Shown here: one piece after another, positions 62,727-64,000 of the stretch | Layout: each line of letters starts with the position of its first letter | How positions within the stretch are numbered: position 1 is the first letter of the stretch | Source: Natronococcus sp. AD-5 | GTDB taxonomy: Archaea > Halobacteriota > Halobacteria > Halobacteriales > Natrialbaceae | Direction of reading: 5' to 3' | DNA length: 64,000 bases | NCBI RefSeq assembly: GCF_030734285.1 | Contig: NZ_CP132294.1 | Coordinates: 124,001-188,000, forward strand | Program-made: the position numbers and the translations under genes | Notes under the pieces: model-generated | Told to the model about the DNA's origin: nothing | Seen by the model: only the letters and a program-made list of their open reading frames with translations | Databases searched by the model: none

Positions 62727-63878
62727 TCAGTTCGCGACCGCTTCGGTTCGATCGGAACCGACGGTCGTCCGCCGAATCCAGAGATCCCCGAATAATTCGT
62801 CCTGCTCGAGCAGTATCTCTCCACGGTGGGCCAAAAAGAGTAACCCGAGGTACGTCATCACGCGCGATCCGCCGACCTCGTCGATCTCGGCGTACAGGAC
62901 CTCGTCGCGTCCGCGTTCGTACCGGCGCTCGAGTTCCGCCTCGACGTCGTCGATGACGCGCTCGATGTCCTCCTCGTGAGTCGTGTGCGTGACGTCGTCG
63001 CTCGTCGGTTCGTCGTCGACCCGGAACTCGTCTTCCGCGTGGTAGCTCAGTTCCTGGACGCCGCGGTCGTACCCCCGGGGGGAGTCGCTCGTGTCGTAGC
63101 TCCGGGAATCTTTCCACCACGAGTCGCGCTCCGCGTCTCGAAGCTCGCGCACCAGTTCGTCCAGCGTCTCGGGCTTGCCGCGGGCGTGCTTGCGCTCGAG
63201 TCGCCGTTCCATCTCCGCCTCGAGGCCGTCGATCGGATCGAACGCCGGTCCTCCCGCCGGGTCGGCCCCCGGCCCGTCGTTCGCGAACGGGGCCTCCCAC
63301 GGCGGGAGCTCTTCTTCGTCGGGTTCGTCCGGCGCGAACAGTTCGTCGCTTTTCATCCGCAACAGGACGCTCGCGTAGAACAGCGCCCGCCCGGACGTCC
63401 GCAGGTCGACGTCGTCCAGCGCCTCGAGGAACTTGTCGGTCACCGCCACGATGTCGATGTCCCACGGGTCGATCTCGCCGTCCTTGGCGAGCTGGACGAG
63501 GAGTTCGACGGGTTCGACCTCGTCCTCCTCTGTCTCCTCGTCCGCGTCGTCGTCGTCGACGAACTCGAGCACCGAGTCGCCCTCTTCGCCCGGTCGATCG
63601 CGGTCGTCGTGGCCGGCGATGTTCAGGGGGATGTCGTCACCGTCCTCGGTACGCTGTCCGCCCCGAGGTGGATCGCGCTCGCTTCGCTCGCGCTCACCGC
63701 CGTCGGTTCGAAGCGCCTCGCTGTCTCGCGGGCGCTGCCCGCTCGCGGCTGCGCCGCTCGCATCATCGAGGAACTCACTTCGTTCGCCCCTCGCACCGCT
63801 CGCGTTTTTCGAGCCGCGGAGCGGGTCGCTTCGCTCCCCGCTCGGCTTTTCTGAGCCGCTCCGCGGCTCACTAGTCAT
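62727..63878 (-). CDS. scpA: Segregation and condensation protein A (ScpA) with atypical N-terminus
   Basis: The 383-residue kleisin bridges SMC heads for chromosome organisation. The core starts near residue 82 (DDIPLNIAGHDDRD) with VEPVELLVQLAKDGEIDPWD, TSGRALFYASVLLRMKSDE and a C-terminal winged helix (SRVMTYLGLLFLAHRGEI). The first about 80 residues (Ser, Arg, Gly, Glu, Ala) are low complexity and are encoded by DNA packed with perfect palindromes; usual haloarchaeal ScpA begins only a few residues before the core. The start ATG overlaps the smc stop by 8 bases, so the long N-terminus is really in frame with the coupled start. Confidence 0.9.
   Translation of the reverse strand: MTSEPRSGSEKPSGERSDPLRGSKNASGARGERSEFLDDASGAAASGQRPRDSEALRTDGGERERSERDPPRGGQRTEDGDDIPLNIAGHDDRDRPGEEGDSVLEFVDDDDADEETEEDEVEPVELLVQLAKDGEIDPWDIDIVAVTDKFLEALDDVDLRTSGRALFYASVLLRMKSDELFAPDEPDEEELPPWEAPFANDGPGADPAGGPAFDPIDGLEAEMERRLERKHARGKPETLDELVRELRDAERDSWWKDSRSYDTSDSPRGYDRGVQELSYHAEDEFRVDDEPTSDDVTHTTHEEDIERVIDDVEAELERRYERGRDEVLYAEIDEVGGSRVMTYLGLLFLAHRGEILLEQDELFGDLWIRRTTVGSDRTEAVAN
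63728..63870. repeat. Palindrome-rich DNA in the scpA N-terminal extension
   Basis: Perfect inverted repeats: GCGGGC-GCT-GCCCGC (63728-63742), GCGGC-TGC-GCCGC (63745-63757), GAGCGGG-11 nt-CCCGCTC (63819-63843) and TGAGCCGC-TCC-GCGGCTCA (63852-63870). Most loops are 3 bases. All code for the non-conserved ScpA N-terminus. Confidence 0.8.
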
Positions 63879-64000
63879 CCGCAGGAACCTCCCCTACGTC
63901 CCCGTCGCTCAGGTCGATCCCGGTCACCGCGCTCACGTTGTCCTGTTGCATCGTGACCCCGATCGCGCGCTCGGAGCGGTCGAGCATCGCCGAGCGGTGC
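63871..64000 (-). CDS. smc: Chromosome segregation protein SMC (C-terminal end only)
   Basis: Reading leftward from the window end there is an open frame ending in TAG at 63871-63873. Its visible last residues include RSAMLDRSERAIGVTMQQ and SAVTGIDLSDGDVG, the end of the ATPase head of haloarchaeal SMC proteins. SMC dimers with the ScpA kleisin organise and separate chromosomes. The stop overlaps the scpA ATG within ATGACTAG. The rest of the gene lies beyond base 64000. Confidence 0.82.
   Translation of the reverse strand, partial: HRSAMLDRSERAIGVTMQQDNVSAVTGIDLSDGDVGEVPADD

Overview
The window is ordinary chromosome of an extremely halophilic archaeon (Halobacteria; gene content suggests a Natrinema/Haloterrigena/Natronorubrum-type genus, which is an inference). 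The evidence is high GC with strong GC bias at third codon positions, very acidic proteins, and archaeal information and lipid genes: TFB, a thermosome subunit, GGGP synthase, membrane LonB, archaeal NadM, and the alternative shikimate entry enzymes. Many starts lack a clear ribosome binding site and have a TATA-like box about 25-35 bp upstream, as in leaderless haloarchaeal transcripts. I saw no tRNA, rRNA, CRISPR array, intact insertion sequence or prophage.

Layout. 1-6.7 kb: a truncated membrane protein, an FAD oxidoreductase, an HSP20, a small zinc protein, a radical SAM protein, a TRAM protein and a lipoprotein. 7-18 kb: GGGP synthase, a YkgJ cysteine-cluster protein, an MBL hydrolase, small regulators, a methyltransferase, a glycosyltransferase, a crotonase, a DUF368 lipid-carrier transporter, an amidohydrolase, a tail-less thermosome subunit, and the pair NadM / DUF62. 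18.3-22.7 kb: lonB directly followed by a CPBP membrane protease, small membrane proteins, and an alkyltransferase-like protein without the acceptor cysteine. 22.7-34.5 kb: an aromatic amino acid region with trpC-trpB-trpA overlapping, ADH synthase, then (after five unrelated genes) 3-dehydroquinate synthase II, and 3-dehydroquinate dehydratase behind tfb. 35.7-44 kb: ITPase/XTPase, DUF7123, a wHTH regulator with a Tat-like N-terminus, a stomatin/NfeD pair, pyruvate kinase, and a seven-helix membrane protein next to an HTH-10 regulator. 44-56 kb: metG, mfnA, a glycosyltransferase, PEP synthase, a PhzF protein, a lipoprotein with a hydrolase fold that lacks its nucleophile, and thiC. 56-64 kb: a trypsin-like protease, a purine phosphoribosyltransferase, an HD hydrolase, a MATE exporter, MTA phosphorylase, a DUF7344 membrane regulator, and scpA overlapping smc, which is cut by the window end.

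The most unusual signal is a class of short perfect inverted repeats, mostly 5-13 bp stems around a 2-3 base loop. They occur between genes (3421-3467; 5767-5920) and also inside otherwise conserved genes (DUF62, trpB, trpA, MTA phosphorylase, the scpA N-terminus), exactly where the protein carries an extra segment that family members normally lack. They look like in-frame palindromic insertion elements, comparable in principle to Rickettsia palindromic elements. Other points worth checking are candidate operators at trpC and thiC, the enzyme-like proteins with a missing catalytic residue (the ATL, the lipoprotein hydrolase, and the pyruvate kinase C-terminal domain), and a 53-residue DUF7331-like gene at 32959-33120 that is easily missed.
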